Part shown: piece after piece, positions 11,212 through 20,993 of the stretch
How positions within the stretch are numbered: the first letter of the stretch is position 1
Layout of the letters: each line of letters begins with the position of its first letter
Assembly (NCBI RefSeq): GCF_034313965.1
Contig: NZ_JAVIWQ010000002.1
Span: 992,001 to 1,056,000, forward strand
DNA length: 64,000 bases
Source: Herbaspirillum sp. RTI4
Lineage (GTDB): Bacteria > Pseudomonadota > Gammaproteobacteria > Burkholderiales > Burkholderiaceae_D
Direction: 5' to 3'
Made by a program: the position numbers and the translations under genes
Notes under the pieces: model-generated
Databases searched by the model: none
The model's input: only the letters and a program-made list of their open reading frames with translations
Told to the model about the DNA's origin: nothing

Positions 11212-12338
11212 TCCGTGTGGGGTTTGGCATAACGGGCTTGGCGCGAAGTTTGCAGGCGGGGGGCATCGATGGGATTGGCAGCTACACGCGTGAATTAATG
11301 GCGCGTTTTCTCAATGATCAACGGCTTGAATTGCTGCCCCTGTCCTATGGTTTTCCACTTCCGATGCAGCCATCTCCCTTGCTGTATGGGAAATTTCCGC
11401 CGCAGGCAATTGTGTCAGCCTTGTCTGGCCTGCCATTTGCAGGTTCGTATGAACTAGCAAAAAAAATGGATGTGATGCACGCGACGGATCACATGATTCC
11501 TTCGCTTGGTAAGTTGCCTGTCGTGGCTACCATCATGGATGCGATTCCAATGGCGCATCCTGAGTGGGTATCGAATAATTTCAGAAGCGCCAAGAATTGG
11601 TTATGGCGACGTTCCGCCCAATCGGCTCGACATGTGATCACGATTTCAGAGTACTCGAAGCAGCAGATTCATCGGCATTTCAAGATACCCTCGGGAAAAA
11701 TTAGCGTGACTCCGCTGGGTGTGGATGCGCGTTGGTTTGTACCCGTGACGACATCCGCTGTGGCCGCTATGCTTGAGCGATACGCTTTGCCGGATAAATT
11801 TTTTTTAACGGTCGGCACCTTGCAGCCACGTAAAAATATCGCCAGGGTAATTGATGCTTATCAGGCGCTGGCGCCAGGCGTGCGCAATCAGGTCGCGCTG
11901 GTGATTGTGGGTCGCGCTGGCTGGCAGTGCGAGGAACTTGTGGCAAATCTTGAGCGGGGAGCTTTTGGCAAATCTGTGCGCTGGTTGAAACATGTGCCGG
12001 ATGAGGATTTAGTGACGCTCGTCAGTGCAGCAGAGGCATTGATATTTCCCTCGCTATACGAAGGTTTCGGATTGCCGGTAGTGGAAGGATTCGCCGCCGG
12101 AACGCCTGTCATTACCTCGTCCACGACGGCGTTGCCGGAAGTGGCTGGAGACGCAGCGTTGTTGGTCAATCCGCTTGATGCGCTGGACATTGCCAATGCG
12201 ATGCAGCGTGTGCTGGAAGAAACTGGCCTGGCTGATTCTTTAAGAGAAAAGGGAACGCTGCGCGCGCGCGAGCATTCCTGGGAGCGGACAGCTAGTCTCA
12301 CTTTTCAGATCTATGAGCGTGTTGCGAGCGATCGCTGA
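11208..12338 (+). CDS. Glycosyltransferase family 4 (mannosyl/rhamnosyltransferase-like)
   Basis: A retaining GT-B transferase of 376 residues. It has the N-terminal GGIDGIGSYTREL acceptor-side loop, FLTVGTLQPRKNI at the start of the donor domain, and YEGFGLPVVEGFAAGTPVI, which contains the E-x7-E motif. The layout matches mannosyltransferases that work beside Gmd/Rmd in D-rhamnan clusters, such as WbpX/WbpY-type enzymes of the Pseudomonas common polysaccharide antigen. Its start overlaps the rmd stop (ATGA), so the product probably uses the GDP-D-rhamnose made by the coupled genes. That assignment is inference. Confidence 0.85.
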
Positions 12339-12431
12339 GCTTCAGGCCGGCCGAGTTTCGGGTTCGACAGATGCCTCGAAGAAGATTGCCGGTGCTGGCG
12401 TTATTTGTAAAACACATTGTTATGAGGCTAG

Positions 12432-13565
12432 GTGTTGAATCCATCCGTATTACATGCATATCGAACCTATTTCCCCGATCCACCAGGGGGCTTGCAGGAG
12501 GCGATTCGCCAGATTGCCCTTGCCACCGGGGCACTGGGCGTCAGCAACACGATTTTCACTTTGTCGCCACAGCCGCTACCTAGTGTATTGATGCGCCCAG
12601 AGGCTCGCGTCGTGCGTAGTCGCTCATGGTTGGCGCCCGCTTCATGCGATTTGGGTGGCCCGCATGCATTTCAGACATTTTCAAAACTGGCTAGCGAAGC
12701 GGACGTTTTACATTACCTGTTCCCCTGGCCATTCGCCGACATGCTGCATGCTGCGGTCAATCCAGCTAAACCCGCCATGCTTACCTACGTATCGGACGTG
12801 GTTCGCCAGCGGTGGCTGGGTGCGGCTTATGCTCCATTAATGTGGAGCACGCTGCGAAAAATGAAAATCATCATTGCCAATTCCCCTGCCTATGTGCGCA
12901 CCAGTCCAGTGCTGTCGCATGCCTCGATACGCGACAAGGTACGGGTGATCCCACTGGGGGTCGATGAAAATTCTTACCCCTCGCAAGGAGACGACGGCAT
13001 CTTTGAGCGCATCGGTATGTCGGTGGGCCAAGGATATTTTCTGTTTCTTGGTGTTCTGCGCTACTACAAGGGGGCAGAATTTCTGGTGAGAGCTGCTAAA
13101 CAGGTCAACGCCACCATAGTGATTGCCGGTGAGGGTCCTGAGGGACAGAAGCTACGCGCACTGGCGCAAGAAATCGGCGCTAGCAATGTCATCTTCGCCG
13201 GAATGGTCAGTGATGCAGAAAAAGTTGCTCTATTGAAAAATTGCCAGGCCCTGGTATTGCCTTCCCATTTGCGTTCGGAGGCATTTGGAATGGTATTGGT
13301 CGAAGCGGCGATGTTCGGCCGTCCCTTGATTTCCTGCGAAATAGGCACGGGCACCTCGTATGTCAACGAACATGAGGAAACGGGGTTCGTCGTGACACCA
13401 GAACAGCCACAGGAGCTAGCGCGAGCGATGCAAGATTTACTGGCTGATGCAAACCTGACGGAGAAAATGGGAAAAGCAGCACGTGGCAGATATGAAAAAC
13501 TTTTTTCTGGGCCCGCGTTGGGACAAGCTTACTCGGCAGTATTCCGGGAACTTGCTGGCGCTTGA
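12432..13565 (+). CDS. Glycosyltransferase family 4
   Basis: A second GT4 enzyme of 377 residues. The N-terminus (YFPDPPGGLQEAIRQIA) is the usual glycine-rich acceptor loop. FLFLGVLRYYKGAEFLVRA opens the donor domain, and SEAFGMVLVEAAMFGRPLI carries the E-x7-E pair. It resembles WbpZ-type transferases, which add the first residue of a D-rhamnan chain, but the linkage cannot be read from sequence. GTG at 12432 is the chosen start, with GAGGCTAGG just upstream; TTG at 12435 is adjacent. The 93-bp gap before it has no evident hairpin, so it is probably in the gmd operon. Confidence 0.85.
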   Translation: MLNPSVLHAYRTYFPDPPGGLQEAIRQIALATGALGVSNTIFTLSPQPLPSVLMRPEARVVRSRSWLAPASCDLGGPHAFQTFSKLASEADVLHYLFPWPFADMLHAAVNPAKPAMLTYVSDVVRQRWLGAAYAPLMWSTLRKMKIIIANSPAYVRTSPVLSHASIRDKVRVIPLGVDENSYPSQGDDGIFERIGMSVGQGYFLFLGVLRYYKGAEFLVRAAKQVNATIVIAGEGPEGQKLRALAQEIGASNVIFAGMVSDAEKVALLKNCQALVLPSHLRSEAFGMVLVEAAMFGRPLISCEIGTGTSYVNEHEETGFVVTPEQPQELARAMQDLLADANLTEKMGKAARGRYEKLFSGPALGQAYSAVFRELAGA

Positions 13566-13663
13566 GATTGATCGGCTGTGGTAGTGCGCATTTATCGTAG
13601 ACGATGGCCACCCCGGTGCAGTAAAGCTTGTTTCCCTATCCTTATTGGAAAGTATCGATTAGC

Positions 13664-14227
13664 ATGACCAAGCGCATGTTTGACCTTGTTCTGGCGACGA
13701 TAGCCGGGTTGATTTTCTTGATTCCGCTGCTGTTGGTGGCACTGGCCGTCAGTTTGACCTCGGTAGGGCCGGTCATTTACTGGTCGGATCGGGTTGGCCG
13801 CAGGAATGTTATTTTCAAAATGCCAAAATTCCGCAGCATGCTCGTGAATACTCCTTCTGTCGCTACGCATTTATTAAATGACCCCGACCGGTTTCTGACG
13901 CCGATAGGGAGGCTTTTACGCAAATCGAGCCTCGACGAATTGCCACAGCTGTGGAGTATTTTGAATGGGGACATGAGTTTTGTCGGTCCGCGGCCAGCTC
14001 TTTTCAATCAGGATGATTTGATAGAGTTGCGCACCCGCGAGGGTGTGCATGAGCTCACCCCGGGCCTGACGGGTTGGGCGCAGGTCAATGGCCGCGACGA
14101 GCTACCGATTCCGGTCAAGGTCAAGATGGATGTTGAGTATTTACAACGACGCTCATTCATTTTCGATTTGCATATTTTGTGGCTGACTTTTTCTAAAGTA
14201 TTGGCGCGCGAGGGTGTTTCGCACTGA
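13664..14227 (+). CDS. Phosphoglycosyl transferase (initiating sugar transferase, PglC-like)
   Basis: Transfers a sugar-1-phosphate from a UDP-sugar to undecaprenyl phosphate, the first step in making a lipid-linked glycan. This is the minimal 187-residue monotopic form: an N-terminal membrane segment (LATIAGLIFLIPLLLVALAV) and then the bac_transf core. That core has KFRSM, the catalytic SSLDELPQLW segment, SFVGPRP and LTGWAQVNGR. ATG at 13664 gives the family's usual MTKRMFDLV beginning. The WbpM-like dehydratase is 20 bp downstream, so the primer sugar may be a 6-deoxy N-acetylhexosamine derivative. Confidence 0.9.
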   Translation: MTKRMFDLVLATIAGLIFLIPLLLVALAVSLTSVGPVIYWSDRVGRRNVIFKMPKFRSMLVNTPSVATHLLNDPDRFLTPIGRLLRKSSLDELPQLWSILNGDMSFVGPRPALFNQDDLIELRTREGVHELTPGLTGWAQVNGRDELPIPVKVKMDVEYLQRRSFIFDLHILWLTFSKVLAREGVSH

Positions 14228-14247
14228 CTTTCAATCTATAGCTGTGA

Positions 14248-16227
14248 ATGAAGATGCAAAATCGCATAAAGATGTATTCCCGCTATATCAAGCAATGCAC
14301 CGTGGTTGTCATGGACATTCTGATGTCTTTGATGGCTACCTGGGCTGCTTTCTCCCTGCGTCTCGATACGCTCCATTGGCCTGAGTCCTATCAGTGGCAT
14401 GTCTATCAGTTATGTCTTTTTCTGGCAGTACCAATCTTCGTGCGGCTAGGTTTGTATCGAGCCGTATTCCGCTATACGGGCATGGCGGCAATGCTGACGA
14501 TTGTGAAGGCCGTTGCGATTTACGGTGTCATTTTATTCGGGTTGTTGATGTGGTTTGCTCTGCCAGGCGTGCCGCGCTCAGTAGGATTGCTGCAACCCTT
14601 GCTATTTTTGATTCTGGTAGGAGGGAGCCGGATCGCAGCACGTTTTTGGCTCAGCCGTAGCGGTCTGGACCGCAATAATCGAAATCATCGCCAACGTACC
14701 CGTTTGCTCATTTATGGAGCCGGTTCCGCCGGGGTGCAGATAGCGGAGGCCTTAACTAAACGAAATAATGTCATCCTGATTGGCTTTCTGGATGATGATC
14801 CGCGTTTGCATGGGAAAACCATCAATGATCAGCGAGTGTATTCGCCTCATAGTGTTGCTAAAATAATTGCCTTGAACGCAGTGACTGATGTGTTGCTGGC
14901 CTTGCCTTCTATCAACCGTTCCCGCAGGCGAGAAATACTAGCGGACATCAAGAAGCACCATGTGCACATCCGCTCGCTGCCCGATCTGAATGATTTGGCG
15001 CAAGGCATCGTCACTGTTTCTGATATCCGCGAGCTTGATATCGCTGATCTGTTGGCACGCGAACCGGTCCCCCCCAATCCAGCGCTCATCAGCCGCAACA
15101 TCACCGACAAGGTGGTATTGATCACCGGCGCTGGCGGCAGCATAGGTAGCGAACTCTGTCGGCAAATTCTGGCTGCGCGCCCCAGCAAGATGCTGTTGCT
15201 CGATCACAATGAATTCAGTCTCTATGAAATTCATAAAGATTTGCTGGCGCGCATCGCAGAACTATCCAGCGCAACTGAGCTGGTGCCTCTGCTGGGCAGC
15301 GTGCGTAATTATCGACGCCTCAGCGAAATCTGCCAGACCTGGCTGCCGCGCACCGTGTATCACGCCGCCGCTTACAAGCATGTGCCGTTGGTCGAGCACA
15401 ATCCGGCAGAAGGGATGCGCAACAATGTACTCGGCACGTATAACCTGGCGCGTGCAGCACTCGAGGCGGGCGTCAGTGACTACGTTCTGATCAGTACCGA
15501 CAAGGCCGTGCGCCCAACCAATGTGATGGGGGCCAGCAAGCGACTGGCGGAAATGATTTTGCAGGCCTTGTCCGTGACCGACATGCCGGTATTCGATATT
15601 GATGATTCAGTGACGGCAATGGTCAAGAACAAGACGCGTTTTTCGATGGTGCGTTTTGGGAATGTGCTGGGTTCTTCGGGGTCGGTGGTGCCGCTGTTCC
15701 GCCAGCAAATCCGCGATGGCGGCCCCATTACCTTGACCGATCCAGAGGTGACGCGCTATTTCATGACCATCCCGGAAGCGGCGCAACTGGTCGTGCAGGC
15801 TGCCGCGATGGCGGAAGGGGGTGATGTCTTTGTTCTGGATATGGGCGAGCCGGTGAAGATCATTGATCTGGCATCGCGCATGATTGAGCTATCCGGATTG
15901 ACGGTGAGAAATAGCGATAATCCGGAAGGCGATATTGCCATTACCGTCAGTGGCTTGCGCCCCGGAGAAAAGCTGTACGAAGAGCTCCTCATTGGCGAGA
16001 ACCCACAGCCGACCTTGCATCCGCGGATTATGAAGGCGCATGAAGATTACGTTGTCTGGGATGTGCTGAAAAAAGAATTGCGCTTACTGATCGCCGCCAC
16101 GGAAAAAAACGATGTCGATGCCATACGGACTATTCTGGGCAAGCTGGTGAGCGGTTATGAACCACAGAGTGGCGTTGTCGATTTGGTTTCGTTAGAGGTA
16201 AATCGGAGTGAAGTAATGAGCCAATAG
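14248..16227 (+). CDS. WbpM/PglF/CapD-type UDP-sugar 4,6-dehydratase, membrane-anchored
   Basis: A 659-residue protein with four hydrophobic segments in the first ~130 residues, a first Rossmann-like domain (LIYGAGSAGVQIAEAL) and a catalytic SDR domain from about residue 289 (VVLITGAGGSIGSELC). The active site has Met427 and Lys431 in VMGASK, where classical SDRs have Tyr-x3-Lys. The Met replacement is the known S-M-K variant of the WbpM/FlaA1 family, which eliminates water from UDP-GlcNAc. It probably supplies UDP-4-keto-6-deoxy-GlcNAc for the priming sugar. No separate 4-keto reductase is obvious, apart from the truncated epimerase at the window start. Confidence 0.88.
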   Translation: MKMQNRIKMYSRYIKQCTVVVMDILMSLMATWAAFSLRLDTLHWPESYQWHVYQLCLFLAVPIFVRLGLYRAVFRYTGMAAMLTIVKAVAIYGVILFGLLMWFALPGVPRSVGLLQPLLFLILVGGSRIAARFWLSRSGLDRNNRNHRQRTRLLIYGAGSAGVQIAEALTKRNNVILIGFLDDDPRLHGKTINDQRVYSPHSVAKIIALNAVTDVLLALPSINRSRRREILADIKKHHVHIRSLPDLNDLAQGIVTVSDIRELDIADLLAREPVPPNPALISRNITDKVVLITGAGGSIGSELCRQILAARPSKMLLLDHNEFSLYEIHKDLLARIAELSSATELVPLLGSVRNYRRLSEICQTWLPRTVYHAAAYKHVPLVEHNPAEGMRNNVLGTYNLARAALEAGVSDYVLISTDKAVRPTNVMGASKRLAEMILQALSVTDMPVFDIDDSVTAMVKNKTRFSMVRFGNVLGSSGSVVPLFRQQIRDGGPITLTDPEVTRYFMTIPEAAQLVVQAAAMAEGGDVFVLDMGEPVKIIDLASRMIELSGLTVRNSDNPEGDIAITVSGLRPGEKLYEELLIGENPQPTLHPRIMKAHEDYVVWDVLKKELRLLIAATEKNDVDAIRTILGKLVSGYEPQSGVVDLVSLEVNRSEVMSQ

Positions 16228-16304
16228 CGGCGGTCCCCGCAACATATCTTTGAACGTCCTGCATTTAAAAACAGTTTCCTCCATTCCCATTTGTGATCCA
16301 CACC

Positions 16305-17681
16305 ATGCTCGCTCTTTCCCCCTCCATTTTCAAAGCCTACGACATTCGCGGCATTCTCAACCAAACTCTGAATGTGACCGTCGCGCATCGGATAGGTCAG
16401 TCCTTCGGTGCTGCTGCGCTGGCCAAGGGGCAAACTACCGTCATTATCGGCCGCGATGGGCGCTTGTCCGGGCCGGAGCTGAGCGCCGCGCTGGCAGCTG
16501 GTTTGCAATCAGTCGGTGTCGATGTCATTGATCTCGGCATGGTGGCTACGCCGATGGTGTATTTCGGCACGCATGTGCTGGAAACCCAATCCGGCATCAT
16601 GGTCACCGGCAGTCATAATCCTCCCGATTACAACGGCTTCAAGATGGTGTTGGCCGGTGAGGCGATCTACGGCGAGACGATACAGGCGCTGTACCACGCC
16701 ATCGTTGCCGATGTGTTTCCGCAAGGTGCCGGCACTTATCGTCAGCACGACATTCGGGATGCCTATCTCGACCGTATTGTTGCCGATGTAAAACTGGCCC
16801 GGCCGATGAAAGTCGCGCTCGATAGCGGCAACGGCGTAGCGGGTGCTTTCGCCGGCGACCTGTACCGTGCGCTCGGTTGCGAAGTCATTGAATTGTTTTG
16901 CGAAGTCGACGGCACTTTTCCGAACCACCATCCCGATCCTGCCCATCCTGAAAATCTGCAGGATCTGATTCGCTGTCTTCAGGAAACCGATGCTGAAATA
17001 GGCCTCGCCTTCGACGGCGACGGCGACCGTCTGGGCGTCGTGACTAAAGACGGGCAAATCATTTACCCCGACCGCCAACTGATGTTGTTCGCCGCCGATG
17101 TGTTGAGCCGGCATCCGGGCCAGAAAATTCTGTACGACGTCAAATGCACGCGCCACCTGGCACCGTGGATCAGGGCGCATGGCGGTGAGCCGCTGATGTG
17201 TCAGACCGGTCATTCCTTGGTCAAAGCCAAGCTGCGTGAAACGGGAGCCCCTTTGGGCGGAGAAATGAGCGGCCACGTGTTCTTCAAGGATCGCTGGTAC
17301 GGTTTTGATGACGGCTTGTATGCGGGTGTGCGTTTGCTTGAATTACTGAGCCGTGGGAGCGATCCATCGGCGGTGCTCAATGCCTTGCCGCAATCGCTCA
17401 GCACGCCAGAGCTGCACTTGCATTTGACAGAGGGAGAAAACTTCCTTCTGATCGACAAGATGCGGACCCAATCCGCGTTTGCCGGTGCTCAGGAAGTGAT
17501 TACGATTGATGGCTTGCGGGTCGAATATGCCGACGGATTCGGTCTGGCGCGGGCGTCCAATACCACGCCGGTTGTCGTGTTGCGCTTCGAAGCGGAAAGT
17601 GCGGAAGCCCTCATTCGCATTCAGCAACAGTTCAAAACCAATATCCTGTCACTCAAGCCAGAGGTGGTGTTGCCCTTCTGA
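16305..17681 (+). CDS. manB: Phosphomannomutase/phosphoglucomutase
   Basis: Interconverts hexose-6-phosphate and hexose-1-phosphate. It would feed mannose-1-phosphate to GDP-mannose synthesis and so to Gmd. The phosphoserine is Ser103 in TGSHNPPDYNGFK. The metal loop is DGDGDRLG and the sugar loop is GGEMSGH, the order of the alpha-D-phosphohexomutase family (AlgC-like). ATG at 16305 gives the conserved LSPSIFKAYDIRG start; a GTG at 16293 is an alternative, and neither has a clear ribosome-binding site. A mannose-1-phosphate guanylyltransferase gene is not in the window, so GDP-mannose supply depends on a gene elsewhere. Confidence 0.9.
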   Translation: MLALSPSIFKAYDIRGILNQTLNVTVAHRIGQSFGAAALAKGQTTVIIGRDGRLSGPELSAALAAGLQSVGVDVIDLGMVATPMVYFGTHVLETQSGIMVTGSHNPPDYNGFKMVLAGEAIYGETIQALYHAIVADVFPQGAGTYRQHDIRDAYLDRIVADVKLARPMKVALDSGNGVAGAFAGDLYRALGCEVIELFCEVDGTFPNHHPDPAHPENLQDLIRCLQETDAEIGLAFDGDGDRLGVVTKDGQIIYPDRQLMLFAADVLSRHPGQKILYDVKCTRHLAPWIRAHGGEPLMCQTGHSLVKAKLRETGAPLGGEMSGHVFFKDRWYGFDDGLYAGVRLLELLSRGSDPSAVLNALPQSLSTPELHLHLTEGENFLLIDKMRTQSAFAGAQEVITIDGLRVEYADGFGLARASNTTPVVVLRFEAESAEALIRIQQQFKTNILSLKPEVVLPF

Positions 17682-17732
17682 TTCGGATAAGATGCAGTCC
17701 CACACCGCACATACCCCAATCTGTGGGCCTGA

Positions 17733-18749
17733 ATGAATATCCTGATTGTCCGCGTGTCGTCGCTTGGCGACGTGATCCACAATATGCCTATGGTGGCCGA
17801 TATACAGCGCCACTTTCCCGATGCCCGGATCGACTGGGTCGTTGAGGAGGCATATACCGACCTGATCCTCCTTAACCGCCATGTTGGCCGGGTGATTCCG
17901 GTTGCGTTGCGGCGCTGGCGCAAAAGTCTTGGCGATCCTGTTACGCGCCGTCAGATGCGCGACTTTTACCGCGAATTGCGGCGTGAAGCCTACGATATCG
18001 TGTTCGATACCCAGGGTTTGATCAAAACCGCCTTGCTGATGCGCATGGCGCGTTTGCAGCCCGGCGGCAAGCGGGTCGGGCTGGCCAATGCCACCGAAGG
18101 TTCGGGTTTTGAGCCGGTGTCCCGTATTTTTCATACGCAGAGCGTGCCGGTAGGTTTGCATACCCATGCCGTGACGCGGGCGCGGGTAGTCGCGGCCAAA
18201 GCGCTGGGCTACCAACTGGATGCGCCCGCCGATTTCGCGCTGGACTTGCCGTCCGCCGGCGACGGCTTGCCGGACTGGCTGCCGACAGAGAAATTTGCCG
18301 TTTTTTTCCACAGCACCGCGCGTGACGCAAAGCGCTGGGATCTCAAAAACTGGATCGAATTAGCGAAGGAATGCGCTAGGCGCGGCCTGCTGGTCCTATT
18401 GCCTTGGGGTAATGAGGCAGAAAGAGTGATTTCCGAGGAACTGGCAGCACAAATCCCAAACGCACGCGTGTTGCCGCCGCTGGCACTGACTGAAACGGTC
18501 GTCCTGGTGCAACATGCGACGCTGGTGGTGGGGCTCGATACCGGACTCACGCACGTTGCCGCCGCCTATGCGCGGCCGACGATTGAACTCTATTGCGATT
18601 CACCACGCTGGAAAACACAGGGCGACTGGTCGCCCAATATCATTAATCTGGGTGATCTTGCTACGCCGCCGGGCGTGGCGCAAGTTCGGGTGGCAATGAC
18701 GACGCTACTCGGCGCCCCTGACACAGACAGAAGCGGCATACTATGCTGA
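17733..18749 (+). CDS. waaC: LPS heptosyltransferase I
   Basis: Adds the first L-glycero-D-manno-heptose to Kdo in the inner core, at the cytoplasmic face. It starts MNILIVRVSSLGDVIHNMP, the signature of WaaC, with DWVVEEAY soon after. FHSTARDAKRW and VGLDTGLTHVAAAYARP provide the ADP-heptose site. 338 residues is standard. The final 7 bases overlap the next gene, so core genes waaC, kdoO-like and waaA form one tightly packed unit. Confidence 0.94.
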   Translation: MNILIVRVSSLGDVIHNMPMVADIQRHFPDARIDWVVEEAYTDLILLNRHVGRVIPVALRRWRKSLGDPVTRRQMRDFYRELRREAYDIVFDTQGLIKTALLMRMARLQPGGKRVGLANATEGSGFEPVSRIFHTQSVPVGLHTHAVTRARVVAAKALGYQLDAPADFALDLPSAGDGLPDWLPTEKFAVFFHSTARDAKRWDLKNWIELAKECARRGLLVLLPWGNEAERVISEELAAQIPNARVLPPLALTETVVLVQHATLVVGLDTGLTHVAAAYARPTIELYCDSPRWKTQGDWSPNIINLGDLATPPGVAQVRVAMTTLLGAPDTDRSGILC

Positions 18750-19618
18750 TGGAATCACAAATTATTGAATTGGGCCTGACAGAATGGCAGGCCAACCAGC
18801 CAGATCCCTCCTGGATTGCCGCGCTGGAAGCCGGGAAAGTGCTGTATTTCCCGCATCTTGCGTTCACGATGCTGCCGGAGGAGCAGTTGCTGCTCAAACC
18901 CGGCATCCGCTCACCGAAGGCGCGCAACATCAGCCTCGACGGGCGCGGTCATCTTAAAGGCGCACTCGGCGACACGGCCACCCAACTGGCGCTGGCGCTG
19001 ATGGTGGGGCGCTTTCGTTCACAAGCGCAAATGCTGGTGCACACCCTCCTGCCGAAATATCAGCCCGACCTGCGTCTGGCGCCCACCAGCTATCGTCCCA
19101 TGCAAGTGGAAACGCGCGACCAGTCCTGGCGCGCCGACGATCGTCGCATGCATGTCGACGCCTTTCCTTCGCGGCCCAATCGTGGCGAGCGCATCTTGCG
19201 CGTGTTTACCAACGTCAATCCACGCCAGCAGCCACGGGTCTGGCGCGTGGGTGAGCCGTTTGAGACCGTGGCGCAGCACTTTTTACCCAAGGCTAAACCT
19301 TACCGGGCATGGCAGGCGCGCCTGCTCAATGCGCTGGGCGTGACCAAATCGCTGCGCAGCGAATACGATCACCTGATGCTGCAATTGCATGACGGTATGA
19401 AATCCGATTTGGATTACCAGTCCAACGGTCCGCAAGTCACTATGCCGTTCGCCGCCGGATCGACCTGGATCTGCTTCTCCGACCAAGCCTCGCACGCCGT
19501 CATGTCTGGTCAGTTCATGCTGGAGCAAACGCTGCATTTGCCGGTTGCCAGCCAGTACGATCCGGAATCCAGCCCGCTGGCGATTCTGACGCGCTTGCGC
19601 GGACACGCCTTGCTTTGA
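18743..19618 (+). CDS. kdoO: Kdo 3-hydroxylase, Fe(II)/2-oxoglutarate dioxygenase
   Basis: Resembles KdoO, described in Burkholderia ambifaria and Yersinia pestis, which hydroxylates the outer Kdo of LPS at C3 to give Ko using O2, Fe(II) and 2-oxoglutarate. The iron-binding facial triad is visible as His137-x-Asp139 (MHVDAFPS) and His251 (DQASHAVMSG). The YRPMQVETR and RILRVFTNVNP strands are typical of the Kdo hydroxylase family. 291 residues fits. It overlaps waaC by 7 bp and waaA by a TGATG junction, so its position between two Kdo-pathway genes supports the call. ATG at 18749 is an alternative start. Confidence 0.88.
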   Translation: MLMESQIIELGLTEWQANQPDPSWIAALEAGKVLYFPHLAFTMLPEEQLLLKPGIRSPKARNISLDGRGHLKGALGDTATQLALALMVGRFRSQAQMLVHTLLPKYQPDLRLAPTSYRPMQVETRDQSWRADDRRMHVDAFPSRPNRGERILRVFTNVNPRQQPRVWRVGEPFETVAQHFLPKAKPYRAWQARLLNALGVTKSLRSEYDHLMLQLHDGMKSDLDYQSNGPQVTMPFAAGSTWICFSDQASHAVMSGQFMLEQTLHLPVASQYDPESSPLAILTRLRGHALL

Positions 19619-20907
19619 TGCGCTTACTTTATTCTTTTCTCTGGTGGCTGATTCTGCCACTGGCCTTGTTGCGGCTATGGCGACGTGGCCGCCATGAGGC
19701 CGGATACCGGCAGCATATTGGCGAACGCCTCGGCTTTTACGGAAACGCCCCGCTGCCGCCAGCTCCTCCTGTGTTGTGGGTGCACGCCGTCTCAGTTGGC
19801 GAAACCCGCGCCGCCGAACCGCTGATCGTGGCCCTGCTGGAGGCCTATCCCAAGCACTCGCTGCTGCTGACCCACATGACCATCACCGGTCGCGCCACCG
19901 GGCAGCAACTCTTCGGTCAGTCAAGTCAGTACGGCTCCCGCGTCAGTCAGGCTTACCTACCGTACGACACCGGCTGGATGGCCGGACGTTTTCTCGACCA
20001 CTTCAAACCCGCCATCTGCATCCTGATGGAAACCGAAGTCTGGCCCAACATGATCGCCCAATGCGGCCGTCGCCAAGTACCCGTGGTGCTGGCTAACGCG
20101 CGCCTGTCGGAACGTTCGCTGGCGCGGGGTAAGCGCTTTCATTCCCTGTTCGGCGCAGCGGCGGCCCATATCGCCGTGGTTGCAGCACAGACCGAGGCGG
20201 ACGCCGACCGTCTGCGGCAATTCGGTGCCGGCAATGTGCAGGTGACGGGGAGTCTCAAGTTCGATGTCGCGCTTCCTGCCGACATGGTGAGCAGGGGCGA
20301 GCAGTGGCGCGCGCAATTCGGATCGCGCCCGGTGTTGCTGTGCGCCAGTACCCGTGAGGGAGAAGAAGAATTGATCCTGGATGTGCTGGCACAACAGACC
20401 GATGTCGACTGGCTCACCATCATCGTGCCACGGCATCCGCAGCGTTTCGACCGTGTCGCCGAGCTGGTGGCGGCGCGTGGATTGCCGATGCAACGCCGCT
20501 CCGCACTGGACGATCAGATGCTGGCACCCGAGGTCAAGGTGCTGCTCGGAGATTCGATGGGAGAGATGTTTGCCTGGTATGCCGCATGCGATCTCGCTTT
20601 CATCGGCGGTAGCTTGTTGCCGCTGGGCGGGCAAAACCTGATTGAAGCCTTCATGCTGGGCAAACCGGTGCTGATCGGGCCGCACACTTTCAATTTTGCC
20701 GCGGTGAGTGAAGAGGCGATTGCAGCGGGTGCGGCAGCAAGAGTGGGTGATGCTGCCCAGATGCTGGCGCAGGCAGAGTTGCTGCTGCACGATGCCGGAA
20801 AACGTCAGGAGATGGGACGTCATGCACAGGATTTCGCCCTGCACCACAGGGGAGCTACGGAGCGCACCATGCACTTGCTGGAAGCTTTACTGCTACCGGT
20901 CTGTTGA
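19618..20907 (+). CDS. waaA: 3-deoxy-D-manno-octulosonic acid (Kdo) transferase
   Basis: Transfers Kdo from CMP-Kdo to lipid IVA at the inner membrane. An N-terminal hydrophobic anchor is followed by LWVHAVSVGETRAAEPL, with the catalytic Glu in the GETRA motif. LLTHMTITGR, YLPYDTGW and ETEVWPNMI follow, all diagnostic of WaaA. The C-terminal domain has GDSMGEMFAWYAACDLAFIGGSL and GGQNLIEAFMLGKPVLIGPH. The ATG at 19618 overlaps the upstream stop as TGATG; a TTG codon immediately precedes it. 429 residues is normal. Confidence 0.96.
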   Translation: MRLLYSFLWWLILPLALLRLWRRGRHEAGYRQHIGERLGFYGNAPLPPAPPVLWVHAVSVGETRAAEPLIVALLEAYPKHSLLLTHMTITGRATGQQLFGQSSQYGSRVSQAYLPYDTGWMAGRFLDHFKPAICILMETEVWPNMIAQCGRRQVPVVLANARLSERSLARGKRFHSLFGAAAAHIAVVAAQTEADADRLRQFGAGNVQVTGSLKFDVALPADMVSRGEQWRAQFGSRPVLLCASTREGEEELILDVLAQQTDVDWLTIIVPRHPQRFDRVAELVAARGLPMQRRSALDDQMLAPEVKVLLGDSMGEMFAWYAACDLAFIGGSLLPLGGQNLIEAFMLGKPVLIGPHTFNFAAVSEEAIAAGAAARVGDAAQMLAQAELLLHDAGKRQEMGRHAQDFALHHRGATERTMHLLEALLLPVC

Positions 20908-20914
20908 AATAAAA

Positions 20915-20954
20915 ATGCCTGCGCGGATGTCGGTAAAGACCTCGGCGCAGGCAT
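20915..20954 (-). terminator. Rho-independent terminator for the RND efflux operon
   Basis: A perfect 10-bp stem, ATGCCTGCGC (20915-20924) with GCGCAGGCAT (20945-20954), encloses a 20-nt loop. On the minus strand it is followed by TTTTATTTC, so it terminates transcripts arriving from the efflux operon, whose last gene ends at 20994. On the plus strand it follows waaA, where it lacks a T-run but may still act weakly. Confidence 0.75.
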
Positions 20955-20993
20955 CAAAAAAACTTCTTACCTGAACTTCCTACCTGCAACGGC

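Noticed and set aside
19957..20874. Minus-strand open frame of 305 codons opposite waaA
   Set aside because: waaA is certain, and the His/Cys/Gln-rich antisense product is typical shadow composition.
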